Shown piece after piece: positions 43,645 through 52,087 of a stretch of 64,000 nt of DNA. This DNA is from Bacillus halotolerans (lineage in GTDB: Bacteria; Bacillota; Bacilli; Bacillales; Bacillaceae). Location: the NCBI RefSeq assembly GCF_001517105.1, contig NZ_LPVF01000001.1, positions 310,001 through 374,000 of the forward strand, in the 5' to 3' direction. Positions within the stretch are counted from its first letter, which is position 1, and the number at the start of each line of letters is the position of its first letter. The position numbers and the translations under genes were made by a program. Below the pieces are notes generated by a model that saw nothing but the letters and a program-made list of their open reading frames with translations, was not told the DNA's origin and made no database searches.

Positions 43645-45804
43645 ATGGAAACGTCAGCCCTTTTGAAACAGCAAATTGCGAAAGAAATAGGTTTATCACA
43701 AAAACATGTTGAAAGCGTCATCCGCCTGCTTGAGGACGGCAACACAGTTCCGTTCATTGCCAGATATCGAAAAGAGCAGACGGGTTCAATGGACGAGGTT
43801 CAGATTCAGACCATTTCTGAACGATGGCAATACATACAAAACCTGAATCAGCGAAAAGAAGAAGTGATCAGGCTAATCGCCGAGCAGGATAAACTAACAG
43901 ATGAATTAAAACGCAAAATTGACCAATCCGTAAAACTTCAGGAAGTAGAAGACCTCTACCGTCCGTATAAACAAAAGCGCAAAACGAAAGCGACAGTCGC
44001 CAAAAGCAAAGGCCTTGAGCCGCTTGCTGACTATATCATGACCCTTCCGCAAGATGACCGCCTTGCAGAAACAGCAGACCAATATATCAGTGAAGAACAA
44101 GAAGTGTTCACCAGAGAAGAAGCCATTGAAGGCGCCAAGCACATTATTGCGGAACAAATCTCAGACGAACCGAATTTCAGAAAATGGATTCGCCAGGAAA
44201 CCTTTAAAAAAGGAACGATCAAGTCAGCTGCCGGAAAATCAGCAGACACAGATGAAAAAAACGTGTACGAAATGTACTACGAGTATGAAGAGCCAATCGC
44301 AAAGGTCGTTCCGCACAGAGTGCTTGCCATGAACCGCGGCGAAAAAGAAGACATTTTAAAGGTGTCTATCGAACCGCCAGCAGATCACATTAAGGCTTAC
44401 TTAGAAAACCAAATCATCAAAAACCGTTCAACGTCTGTAAAAGAAATCTTGCAGGAAACGATTGAAGACAGCTACAAAAGACTGATCCAGCCTGCCATTG
44501 AACGTGAAATCAGAAAAGAGCTGTCGGAAAAAGCGGATGAACAGGCGATTCATATTTTCTCTGAGAACCTCAGAAAGCTTCTCCTTCAGCCGCCGATGAA
44601 AGGCAAGACGGTTCTTGGTGTAGATCCGGCTTTCCGAACAGGCTGTAAGCTGGCAGTGTCAGATGAAACCGGGAAGGTCTTAAAAATTGATGTGATTTAC
44701 CCGCATGCACCTGTCAAAAAAACGAAAGAAGCTCATGAGAAAGTGAAAACGATTCTTGAAGAGTATCAAGTGGAAATGGTGGCGATTGGAAACGGCACGG
44801 CCTCCAGGGAGACAGAGCAATTCATTGTCGATGTGCTGAAGGACACGCCGCGTGATATTTATTATGTGATTGTCAATGAAGCGGGGGCAAGCGTCTATTC
44901 GGCTTCTGAGCTTGCCAGAGAAGAATTTCCTCAGCTTCAGGTCGAGGAACGAAGTGCAGTATCCATCGCACGGAGACTTCAAGATCCGCTTGCGGAACTC
45001 GTCAAAATTGACCCGAAATCTGTAGGAGTGGGGCAGTATCAGCATGACGTCAGCCAAAAACGATTAAATGAATCCCTGCGCTTTGTCGTCGAGACAGTCG
45101 TAAACCAGGTAGGAGTAAATGTCAACACAGCTTCCGCCGCGCTGCTTCAGTATGTAGCGGGATTATCGAAGTCTGTAGCGGGCAACATCGTCAAAAAGCG
45201 GGAAGAGCTCGGAAAGTTTTCGAATCGAAAAGAATTGAAGGATATTCCAAGGCTCGGCGCGAAAACCTATGAACAATGTATCGGCTTTTTAAGAGTGCAG
45301 GAAGGGACAGAGCCTCTGGACAGAACAGGAATCCACCCGGAAAGCTATAAAGAAACAAAAACGCTTTTGAAAAAGTTCGGTCTTTCAACAGAGCAGATCG
45401 GTACGGCGGAATTGAAGGATAAAATCAACAAACTTGAGCTTTCTGAAACAGCAAAGGAACTGGGAATCGGTGAAATTACGCTGAAAGACATTTGTGAACA
45501 GCTGACAAGACCTGAACGTGATCCGCGTGATGAGGTGCCTAAGCCTCTGCTGAAAACAGACGTCCTTCAGCTGGAGGATCTGAAAGAAGGAATGGAGCTG
45601 CAGGGCACCGTGCGCAATGTAGTGGACTTCGGAGCGTTTGTTGATATCGGAGTCAAACAGGACGGGCTTGTGCACATTTCAAAACTCAGCAATCAATTCG
45701 TCAAGCATCCGCTTGATGTCGTATCCGTCGGTGACATCGTGACGGTTTGGGTTGACGGTGTCGATGTACAAAAAGGCAGAGTGTCACTGTCTATGGTAAA
45801 ATAA
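43645..45804 (+). CDS. tex: Tex (YdcI), S1-domain RNA-binding transcription accessory protein
   Basis: This 719-residue Tex/Spt6-like protein has the N-terminal helical region (FIARYRKEQTGSMDEVQI), the YqgF-like domain (GVDPAFRTGCKLAVSD, about 331-346), helix-hairpin-helix motifs (VNVNTASAALLQYVAGLS) and a C-terminal S1 domain (about 645-717, VRNVVDFGAFVDIGVKQDG). It binds nucleic acid and transcription complexes; its exact role in Bacillus is unclear. Start after TTGGAGGC. Confidence 0.94.
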   Translation: METSALLKQQIAKEIGLSQKHVESVIRLLEDGNTVPFIARYRKEQTGSMDEVQIQTISERWQYIQNLNQRKEEVIRLIAEQDKLTDELKRKIDQSVKLQEVEDLYRPYKQKRKTKATVAKSKGLEPLADYIMTLPQDDRLAETADQYISEEQEVFTREEAIEGAKHIIAEQISDEPNFRKWIRQETFKKGTIKSAAGKSADTDEKNVYEMYYEYEEPIAKVVPHRVLAMNRGEKEDILKVSIEPPADHIKAYLENQIIKNRSTSVKEILQETIEDSYKRLIQPAIEREIRKELSEKADEQAIHIFSENLRKLLLQPPMKGKTVLGVDPAFRTGCKLAVSDETGKVLKIDVIYPHAPVKKTKEAHEKVKTILEEYQVEMVAIGNGTASRETEQFIVDVLKDTPRDIYYVIVNEAGASVYSASELAREEFPQLQVEERSAVSIARRLQDPLAELVKIDPKSVGVGQYQHDVSQKRLNESLRFVVETVVNQVGVNVNTASAALLQYVAGLSKSVAGNIVKKREELGKFSNRKELKDIPRLGAKTYEQCIGFLRVQEGTEPLDRTGIHPESYKETKTLLKKFGLSTEQIGTAELKDKINKLELSETAKELGIGEITLKDICEQLTRPERDPRDEVPKPLLKTDVLQLEDLKEGMELQGTVRNVVDFGAFVDIGVKQDGLVHISKLSNQFVKHPLDVVSVGDIVTVWVDGVDVQKGRVSLSMVK

Positions 45805-45834
45805 AAGCACTGCTTACGAGCAGTGTTTTTTCCT
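45803..45834. terminator. Bidirectional terminator between tex and cmpA
   Basis: The stem AAAGCACTGC / GCAGTGTTTT is followed by T residues; it also contains the cmpA stop codon region on the minus strand. Confidence 0.82.
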
Positions 45835-45927
45835 ATAGAAATACCAGCATTGATTCAGCAGTTTAATTTGGTAATTATCTTTTTCAAGGAACGCTTTTTG
45901 CATCTGCTTTTTCAGCCAGTTTGGCAT
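45814..45927 (-). CDS. cmpA: CmpA, cortex morphogenetic protein (37 aa)
   Basis: This very small gene encodes 37 residues (MPNWLKKQMQKAFL, then EKDNYQIKLLNQC, ending YRKKHCS), preceded by GAGGAGGAATG. It matches the B. subtilis sporulation protein CmpA, which inhibits spore cortex assembly until the coat has formed properly and works with the ClpXP protease. It lies opposite tex, as in strain 168. The end of the gene forms part of the bidirectional terminator. Confidence 0.9.
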   Translation of the reverse strand: MPNWLKKQMQKAFLEKDNYQIKLLNQCWYFYRKKHCS

Positions 45928-46029
45928 AGGCTCATTCCTCCTCAGCTTTTATATAAGAGGGGCGGTGATTACCCTATTGTATGCGAACAGTGAATTGTCC
46001 CGTTCAATGTTTTTTTAGTGAGGTGCACC

Positions 46030-46482
46030 ATGGATAACAAAGAGCTGCAAAAGCTTACAGAGGATATTTCTAACACATATTTCAAAAAGCCGTTTCGCCA
46101 TCAGGCTGTTTTCAACGACAGACTCAAAACGACCGGCGGAAGATACCTGTTAACCTCTCATAACATCGAATTGAACAGAAAATATTTGATTGAGCATGGG
46201 AGGGAGGAACTGATCGGCATTATTAAGCACGAGCTCTGCCATTATCATCTTCACCTTGAAGGAAAAGGATACAAGCACAGGGACAAAGATTTCAGAGCGC
46301 TTCTCCAGCAAGTCAATGCGCCCCGCTTTTGTACGCCTCTAAAGAAAAAAATAGAAAGCAAAAAAACATATAGGTATATATGTACGGCTTGCGGCCAACA
46401 GTATATAAAGAGACGCGCTATGAATCCTGACAGATACAGATGCGGAAAATGCCGCGGGAAAATAAAAAGAATTTTTTCGTAA
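46030..46482 (+). CDS. ydcK: YdcK, SprT-like zinc protein
   Basis: This 150-residue protein has the zinc-protease-like motif [13 protein letters not shown] (about residues 62-74) and a C-terminal zinc ribbon with two CxxC pairs ([15 protein letters not shown]). SprT/Spartan-type proteins are thought to cut DNA-bound proteins; the reaction has not been shown for Bacillus. ATG 46030 with GAGGTG upstream is preferred to GTG 46018. It ends just before the tRNA promoters. Confidence 0.9.
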   Translation: MDNKELQKLTEDISNTYFKKPFRHQAVFNDRLKTTGGRYLLTSHNIELNRKYLIEHGREELIGIIKHELCHYHLHLEGKGYKHRDKDFRALLQQVNAPRFCTPLKKKIESKKTYRYICTACGQQYIKRRAMNPDRYRCGKCRGKIKRIFS

Positions 46483-46488
46483 AAAAGG

Positions 46489-46517
46489 TTGACGAAACTG
46501 GCAAGCCTATGTTACAT
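46489..46517 (+). promoter_or_regulatory. First SigmaA promoter of the trnS tRNA cluster
   Basis: TTGACG (46489-46494) and TTACAT (46512-46517) are 17 bases apart. Confidence 0.65.
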
Positions 46518-46558
46518 TATAAAAGTCGTCACGAGAGATAATAAAAAACATTTACCTC

Positions 46559-46587
46559 TTGACTCTTAATGACAAGTCTGATATAAT
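46559..46587 (+). promoter_or_regulatory. Second SigmaA promoter of the trnS tRNA cluster
   Basis: TTGACT (46559-46564) and a perfect TATAAT (46582-46587) are 17 bases apart, 18 bases before the first tRNA. Confidence 0.85.
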
Positions 46588-46604
46588 GAATCTTGTCTCA
46601 TTAT

Positions 46605-46679
46605 TCCACAGTAGCTCAGTGGTAGAGCTATCGGCTGTTAACCGATCGGTCGCAGGTTCGAATCCTGCCTGTGGAGCCA
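46605..46679 (+). tRNA. trnS-Asn: tRNA-Asn (GTT)
   Basis: Acceptor arms TCCACAG and CTGTGGA, anticodon GTT in CTGTTAACC, T-loop GGTTCGAATCC, and encoded CCA. Confidence 0.95.
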
Positions 46680-46684
46680 TATTT

Positions 46685-46775
46685 GGAGAAGTACTCAAGT
46701 GGCTGAAGAGGCGCCCCTGCTAAGGGTGTAGGTCGCGTAAGCGGCGCGAGGGTTCAAATCCCTCCTTCTCCGCCA
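46685..46775 (+). tRNA. trnS-Ser: tRNA-Ser (GCT)
   Basis: Acceptor arms GGAGAAG and CTTCTCC, anticodon GCT, long variable arm of class II, and encoded CCA. Confidence 0.95.
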
Positions 46776-46804
46776 TAAGATTGCGATATAAGTTCTCAAC
46801 CATC

Positions 46805-46876
46805 GGCCCGTTGGTCAAGCGGTTAAGACACCGCCCTTTCACGGCGGTAACACGGGTTCGAATCCCGTACGGGTCA
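46805..46876 (+). tRNA. trnS-Glu: tRNA-Glu (TTC)
   Basis: Acceptor arms GGCCCGT and ACGGGTC, anticodon TTC in CTTTCAC, T-loop GGTTCGAATCC. CCA is not fully encoded. Confidence 0.95.
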
Positions 46877-46888
46877 TTCCATTTTCGT

Positions 46889-46963
46889 TGGGCTATAGCC
46901 AAGCGGTAAGGCAACGGACTTTGACTCCGTCATGCGTTGGTTCGAATCCAGCTAGCCCAGCCA
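46889..46963 (+). tRNA. trnS-Gln: tRNA-Gln (TTG)
   Basis: Acceptor arms TGGGCTA and TAGCCCA, anticodon TTG in ACTTTGACT, and encoded CCA. Confidence 0.95.
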
Positions 46964-46990
46964 TTTTTATTTTTTGAAATTAAATAGTAA

Positions 46991-47066
46991 GAGCCATTAG
47001 CTCAGTTGGTAGAGCATCTGACTTTTAATCAGAGGGTCGAAGGTTCGAGTCCTTCATGGCTCACCA
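46991..47066 (+). tRNA. trnS-Lys: tRNA-Lys (TTT)
   Basis: Acceptor arms GAGCCAT and ATGGCTC, anticodon TTT in ACTTTTAAT, and encoded CCA. Confidence 0.95.
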
Positions 47067-47077
47067 TTTGTCTTTTT

Positions 47078-47159
47078 GCGGGTGTGGCGGAATTGGCAGA
47101 CGCGCTAGACTTAGGATCTAGTGTCTTACGACGTGGGGGTTCGAGCCCCTTCACCCGCA
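47078..47159 (+). tRNA. trnS-Leu1: tRNA-Leu (TAG)
   Basis: Acceptor arms GCGGGTG and CACCCGC, anticodon TAG in ACTTAGGAT, class II variable arm. CCA is not encoded. Confidence 0.94.
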
Positions 47160-47240
47160 CTTTATTTACAAAGTGCACGCAAATTGGTTTTACTAGGTTA
47201 AGAGCCTGTTAAACCAGCACAAACACAATTTCATGATCAC

Positions 47241-47324
<84 letters not shown>

Positions 47325-47342
<18 letters not shown>

Positions 47343-47818
47343 GTAGGCCTTTGGTGTTTTTTTGTGCTTATTTTTAAATTGTCTACTGCCCACGAACTGC
47401 CCGCTTACCTAAAGTAATCTAGAAGGTATGTCAAGAACTGGCGAAAATGATCGTCTTGGCTTATCAAAGAAAACACCAAGCTATGAAGAAACGAAAGGTG
47501 AAGAAACTAAGTTAGAGGAGTAAACCATGTGTTTACTCCTCTTTTTTTCTGTTTATAAGAGGGACGTCGTGATCCGTATTAAGCTGTAAAAGTATATTTA
47601 CGAATAGCATCAATTGATTTTATTTGCACATATATAAAAATGAGATTATGTTGAGATTTCGCAAAAAATATTTTGACTTTTCAGTGTAAAACAGATATAT
47701 TTATATATGAACACATACTCATATATAAATGTTCTTTGTATCATCAGAATGCTCAATAACGGATTTGAAATAATAAATACATATGTACGAAGAAACTTTA
47801 GTTGAGGAGGAGATTTTT
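47325..47818 (+). other. Gap after tRNA-Leu2: tRNA terminator, integrase-arm-like sites, short open frame
   Basis: First comes the tRNA operon terminator (ACCAAGG/CCTTTGGT, T-run to about 47363). At 47385-47403 two TGCCC motifs 11 bases apart look like integrase arm sites. A 31-codon frame (47428-47523, MSRTGENDRLGLSKK onward) ends in a clear terminator hairpin (47514-47550); it may be the C-terminal residue of an element gene. The remainder is AT-rich and includes the CzrA-type operator. Confidence 0.6.
47703..47726. promoter_or_regulatory. CzrA/SmtB-type metal-repressor operator
   Basis: ATATATGA and TCATATAT form a perfect 8-base inverted repeat with an 8-base spacer, close to the ArsR/SmtB (CzrA) operator known upstream of czcD in B. 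subtilis. It lies 93 bases before the cation-exporter start. Confidence 0.75.
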
Positions 47819-48766
47819 ATGGGTCACAATCATAGCCACAATCATACTGAAGGATCCAGTAAAAAGGTTTTATTGATCTCTTTTATAATCATTACTGGTT
47901 ATATGATTGTAGAAGCTATAGGTGGATTTTTAACAAATAGTTTGGCGCTTTTATCAGATGCAGGCCATATGCTAAGTGACTCAATCTCATTAATGGTTGC
48001 CCTGATTGCTTTTACATTAGCTGAAAAGAAGGCAACTCATAATAAGACATTCGGCTATAAGCGATTTGAGATTCTTGCTGCTGTGATAAACGGTGTTGCA
48101 TTAATTCTTATTTCTCTTTATATCATTTATGAAGCAATCGAACGTTTCTCTAATCCACCAGAAGTAGCAACAACTGGCATGCTTACGATTAGTATTATCG
48201 GGTTGGTTGTGAATATATTAGTCGCATGGATTATGTTGAGAGGCGGAGAAACAGAGAATAATCTGAACATAAGAGGAGCTTATTTACATGTAATAAGCGA
48301 TATGCTCGGCTCTGTAGGTGCCATTCTAGCTGCCATACTTATCATCTTCTTTGGGTGGGGCTGGGCAGACCCATTGGCTAGTGTCATTGTGGCTATTCTT
48401 GTTCTAAGAAGCGGTTACAATGTGACTAAAGATTCCATTCACGTATTAATGGAAGGAACTCCAGAAAATATCGATGTCACTGACATCATTCATACAATTG
48501 AAGAGACAGAAGGAATTCAAAGCATTCATGATCTACACATATGGTCTATCACAAGTGGATTAAACGCTCTTTCTTGTCACGCTGTTGTTGACGATCAACT
48601 GACGATTTCAGAAAGTGAAAATATTTTACGTAAAATTGAACATGAGCTTGAGCATAAAGGCATTACGCACGTAACCATTCAAATGGAAACCGAAGCACAT
48701 AATCATGATAATGCGATCATTTGTCAGGCCACAATTGAGCAGCCGCATGACCACCATCACCATTAA
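47819..48766 (+). CDS. CzcD-like CDF cation exporter
   Basis: This 315-residue cation diffusion facilitator has His-rich ends (MGHNHSHNHTEG; HDHHHH), six helices, metal-site residues in LLSDAGHMLSDSIS (His/Asp) and HVISDMLGSVGA, and a cytoplasmic ferredoxin-like domain. It resembles B. subtilis CzcD, which exports Zn, Co, Cu or Cd, but lies at a different locus and is more AT-rich. ATG 47819 with GAGGAGGAGA upstream was preferred to 47783. A CzrA-type operator is upstream and a CzcO-like gene follows, so the classical czcD-czcO arrangement is repeated in the island. Confidence 0.88.
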   Translation: MGHNHSHNHTEGSSKKVLLISFIIITGYMIVEAIGGFLTNSLALLSDAGHMLSDSISLMVALIAFTLAEKKATHNKTFGYKRFEILAAVINGVALILISLYIIYEAIERFSNPPEVATTGMLTISIIGLVVNILVAWIMLRGGETENNLNIRGAYLHVISDMLGSVGAILAAILIIFFGWGWADPLASVIVAILVLRSGYNVTKDSIHVLMEGTPENIDVTDIIHTIEETEGIQSIHDLHIWSITSGLNALSCHAVVDDQLTISESENILRKIEHELEHKGITHVTIQMETEAHNHDNAIICQATIEQPHDHHHH

Positions 48767-48791
48767 AATTTTTCATCTGATTTACAATAAG

Positions 48792-48858
48792 GAGATAAAC
48801 TAACGTTAGTCAGATTTATCTCTACTAATTATTAAGAGGCATTTTAGCTAGCGTTAGT
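48792..48858. promoter_or_regulatory. Palindromic operator-like repeats between the two metal genes
   Basis: A perfect 12-base palindrome ACTAACGTTAGT (48799-48810) is followed 37 bases later by GCTAGCGTTAGT (10 of 12 identical). The first copy sits inside a longer inverted repeat (GAGATAAA / TTTATCTC). This suggests a second regulator, for instance of the TetR type, but no such gene is next to it. Confidence 0.45.
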
Positions 48859-48896
48859 CTATCTCTCGTATAAGTAAAATTGGTGGGGGGATTAAT

Positions 48897-49934
48897 ATGT
48901 ATGACACTATAGTAATCGGAGCTGGTCAAGCAGGAATTTCAATAGGATATTATCTAAAGCAGTCCGATCAAAAGTTTATCATTTTGGATAAAAGTAATGA
49001 GGTGGGGGATAGCTGGAAAGATCGGTATGACTCATTAGTTTTATTTACATCTCGAATGTATAGCTCATTGCCTGGAATGCATCTTGAAGGAGAAAAACAT
49101 AGCTTTCCTTCAAAAAATGAAATTGTTGCTTATCTAAAGAAATATGTTGATAGATTTGAAATTCCAATCCAATTACGAACAGAAGTAATAAGTGTCCTGA
49201 AATTAAAGAATCATTTCTTAATAAAAACAAATGGAGAAGAATATCAAACAAAGAATCTTGTTATTGCTTCAGGTCCTTTTCATACCCCTAATATTCCATC
49301 AATATCAAAGGATTTATCCGGTAATATTAATCAATTACACTCATCACAATATAAGAATTCAAAACAATTGGTACATGGAAATGTACTAGTAGTGGGTGGG
49401 GGGAATAGTGGTGCTCAAATAGCTGTTGAATTATCCAAAGAAAGAGTTACATATTTAGCTTGTAGTAATAAACCAGTTTATTTCCCTTTATTGATTGGAA
49501 AAAGAAGCATCTTTTGGTGGTTTGATAAATTAGGAGTTTTACATGCAAGTCATACATCAATATTAGGAAAATTCATTCAAAAGAAAGGTGATCCAATCTT
49601 TGGGTATGAATTAAAGCATGCAATAAAACAGAGGGAGATCATCTTAAAAACAAGAGTCATAGCCGGAAAGCAAAATGAAGTCATTTTTAAAGATTCATCT
49701 TCATTAGAAGTAAACAATATTATTTGGGCTACTGGTTTTCGTAATCCCCTTCATTGGATAAATATAAAAGGTGTTTTGGATAAAGAAGGTCGAATCATAC
49801 ATCATAGAGGTGTTTCACCTGTAGAGAGATTGTACTTTATAGGTTTGCCTTGGCAGTATAGGCGAGGTTCAGCATTGCTTCAAGGCGTAGGAAATGATGC
49901 TGAATACATTGTAAAACAAATTAACGGAGAATAA
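48897..49934 (+). CDS. CzcO-like flavin-dependent oxidoreductase
   Basis: This 345-residue protein has an FAD-binding GxGxxG at the start (IGAGQAGISIGYYL), the NAD(P)H-binding VVGGGNSGAQIAVEL (about 164-178) and the WATGFRNP motif near residue 280. It belongs to the group of flavin monooxygenase-like proteins that includes CzcO/TrkA of B. subtilis. Its chemistry is unknown. GGTGGGGGG precedes the start. The AT-rich codon use and the CzcD-like neighbour suggest both came in together. Confidence 0.87.
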   Translation: MYDTIVIGAGQAGISIGYYLKQSDQKFIILDKSNEVGDSWKDRYDSLVLFTSRMYSSLPGMHLEGEKHSFPSKNEIVAYLKKYVDRFEIPIQLRTEVISVLKLKNHFLIKTNGEEYQTKNLVIASGPFHTPNIPSISKDLSGNINQLHSSQYKNSKQLVHGNVLVVGGGNSGAQIAVELSKERVTYLACSNKPVYFPLLIGKRSIFWWFDKLGVLHASHTSILGKFIQKKGDPIFGYELKHAIKQREIILKTRVIAGKQNEVIFKDSSSLEVNNIIWATGFRNPLHWINIKGVLDKEGRIIHHRGVSPVERLYFIGLPWQYRRGSALLQGVGNDAEYIVKQINGE

Positions 49935-50217
49935 ACTAAGTAGAGAGCAGTAACTCACATGTTTACTGCTCTATTCTTTGTGTGAATAAGTTTGATTAGG
50001 TTAGTGTCAAGTCGCAAAAGTATTGGTATAACCGCAAAAAATACGCAAAGGAGTAGATATAATATACCTTTTTACAAATACATATTTGTAAAATAAAGGG
50101 TGTTATGACACAACGCAATTAATATAAGTATTTGCACAATTTATGTAAGGATGGGGTAATTTTCTTAGATAAAGATAAAATTCCATACGACATAGTCACA
50201 ATAAAGTTAAGTGATTG

Positions 50218-50711
50218 GCATACATCGAGATTGCCAAGGAAAGTAACATAGAGCATTTAATTGCAATGTCACACATGAATATTGGAATTTGTTATGATGA
50301 ATTGAAAGAATATAAAAAGGCTTCACGACATTTAATCTTAGCGTTAGAAATTTTCGGAAAAATCAAAACATAGTTTCCTAACAAAGACTTTATTCACTCT
50401 AGCCTATGTTGAAGCAAAACAACAAAATTATGATGTTGTTTTGACATAATTTGGGAAAAGGGCGATTTATTGCCGATAAAAGTGATGATAAGGAATACTC
50501 AGCGAATTTCAAAATATTAGAGGGATTATTTTTTTCAGATGGCGAGATTCAGTTAATAAAGGATGCATTTTCATATCTGGCTTCGAGAAAAATGTTTGCT
50601 GATGTTGAAAATTTTTCGATTGAAGTCGCTGCTTATTTTCATGAACAAGGAAATTTAATGCTCTCTAATGAATATTATCGTATGAGTATTGAAGCAAGAC
50701 GAAAAATTTAA
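50218..50711 (+). pseudogene. rap-type regulator remnant (broken)
   Basis: Pieces of a Rap TPR protein remain in different frames: 50218-50372 (IEIAKESNIEHLIAMSHM, then NIGICYDELKEYKKASRHL, then a stop) and 50451-50711 (ending FHEQGNLMLSNEYYRMSIEA). The N-terminal half is missing and at least two frame changes separate the pieces. The order rap-phr is kept, since an intact phr follows 15 bases later. It resembles the rapI gene of ICEBs1. Confidence 0.8.
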
Positions 50712-50726
50712 AACGGGGAGATATTA

Positions 50727-50846
50727 ATGAAAATCAGCCGGATTCTATTGGCAGCAGTCATGTTAAGTAGTGTGTTTTCAATAACTTATTTGCAAAGTAA
50801 TCCTAGTAAAGAAGTCAAAGTGGCTGCAGATAGGGTAGGCGCATGA
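50727..50846 (+). CDS. phrI: PhrI-like signal peptide precursor (39 aa, DRVGA)
   Basis: This 39-residue precursor has a basic start (MKISRI), a hydrophobic core (LLAAVMLSSVFSITYL) and ends AADRVGA. The last five residues, DRVGA, are the PhrI pentapeptide of ICEBs1. The secreted peptide is re-imported and normally inhibits RapI, which triggers element excision. AAACGGGGAG precedes the start. The cognate rap upstream is broken, so the gene is an orphan signal here. Confidence 0.85.
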   Translation: MKISRILLAAVMLSSVFSITYLQSNPSKEVKVAADRVGA

Positions 50847-50896
50847 GGGTATTAAAAAGGCTTAATCTTTTTAAAAGGTTAAGCTTTAATGTAATC

Positions 50897-50985
50897 GGTG
50901 CCCAATCAGTGCCGTGAATTCATGAAAAATGTTAAAATAAATGTAAATAAGTTGCTATTTAAAATTAGAATCAATTCATGATCGT
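50897..50985. other. Possible decayed element right end (R0)
   Basis: GGTGCCCAATCAGTGCC and GAATTCATGAAAAATG, followed by AAATGTAAATAAG, match the beginnings of scars R1 and R3 (51751, 55448). No clear tRNA-derived TTGAGGG remains after it. It may be an old element end or a copy of the arm region. Confidence 0.45.
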
Positions 50986-51029
50986 AAAAACAATAATACC
51001 TAATCGGCGAAGAAAGGATAATCAGTCAA

Positions 51030-51554
51030 ATGAAAACATTAGTTATCGTTATACACCCTAATTTGGAAACGTCTGTTGTCAACAAAACCTGGATGAATCG
51101 TTTAAAGCAAGAGAATGACATTACGGTTCATGACCTGTACGGTGAATACCCTAATTTTATCATTGATGTAGAAAAAGAGCAGCAGCTCCTTTTAGATCAT
51201 GAGCGTATCGTTTTTCAGTTCCCAATGTATTGGTACAGCAGTCCCGCGTTACTCAAACAATGGGAAGATGATGTGTTAACACATGGCTGGGCTTTTGGAA
51301 CTGGAGGAACTAAATTGCAAGGGAAAGAACTACTCTTAGCTATCTCCTTAGGCGCACAGGAATCTGATTATCAAGCAGGCGGAGAATATAATATCACGAT
51401 CAGCGAGCTTATCAGACCGTTTCAAGTCACTGCTAACTATATAGGAATGCGTTTTCTTCCTGCGTTTACACAATATGGGACACTTCACCTTTCAAAAGAA
51501 GATGTTAAGAACAGTGCGGAGAAATTGGTTGACTATCTTAAAGCTGAGCATTGA
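51030..51554 (+). CDS. NAD(P)H-dependent flavodoxin-fold oxidoreductase
   Basis: This 174-residue protein has the flavodoxin-like quinone reductase layout: VIVIHPNLETSVVNKTW (FMN phosphate loop), FQFPMYWYSSPALLKQWEDDVL (about 63-84, split here) and SLGAQESDYQAGG. It is related to KefF/YwrO-type enzymes that reduce quinones or other electrophiles. AAGAAAGGATAA is the ribosome site. It lies in the island between two element-end scars. Confidence 0.87.
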   Translation: MKTLVIVIHPNLETSVVNKTWMNRLKQENDITVHDLYGEYPNFIIDVEKEQQLLLDHERIVFQFPMYWYSSPALLKQWEDDVLTHGWAFGTGGTKLQGKELLLAISLGAQESDYQAGGEYNITISELIRPFQVTANYIGMRFLPAFTQYGTLHLSKEDVKNSAEKLVDYLKAEH

Positions 51555-52087
51555 TCCGGTATTCGCGAGGGAAGCTGAAACAAATGATGTGTTGTCAAAA
51601 TAAGGGTTTGTGATAGATTTTAATCAAACTTTCAAAGTTACATCGAATTCTGAATACAGGGGAGCATAGAGCGAGGGCTTAAAATTTATTACAGCAGGGC
51701 AATGAGTACATATTTCTTGATGGAAATGTAGAGTTCCTTGGTCTCTAATAGGTGCCCAATTTTTGCCCGGAATTCATGAAAAATGATGAAAATAAGTATA
51801 AATAAATAGATGCTTTGAATAAAAGCTTTTTTAACTCATGATATGTTTTTATTAGGTTGAGGGGCTCGATTTAGATGAAGATACCAAAACGTATTGGTAT
51901 CTTTTTTTGTTGTTGGATTTATTAAACCTCCTTTAAGAGTTCATGACATGGCACCAATTGCATGTTAGGAATTCAATCTATAGAGATTGAATCTTTTCTT
52001 CATGTGATAAATGGTTAATTTTAAAACTTGTTGAATCGGGATGCAAAGAGTGACAAGTCAAAGATATATAAGAAAGTTTTAAGGAGA
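51555..52087. other. Gene-free stretch with decayed element right end R1
   Basis: At 51691-51750 is a short remnant that recurs at 55388-55450, then the arm-like GGTGCCCAATTTTTGCCC (51751-51768), GAATTCATGAAAAATG, an AT-rich stretch and GGTTGAGGG (51855-51863), the start of the tRNA-derived att. The rest of the tRNA copy is deleted, and the following GATACCAA/TTGGTATC hairpin with a T-run (51880-51908) corresponds to the tRNA terminator. 51910-52087 shows nothing I recognise. Confidence 0.7.

Noticed and set aside
45385-45675. Minus-strand frame of 96 codons opposite the tex 3' end
   Set aside because: It is a shadow of a strongly conserved coding region, rich in Phe/Leu/Gln from reversed codons, with no ribosome site.
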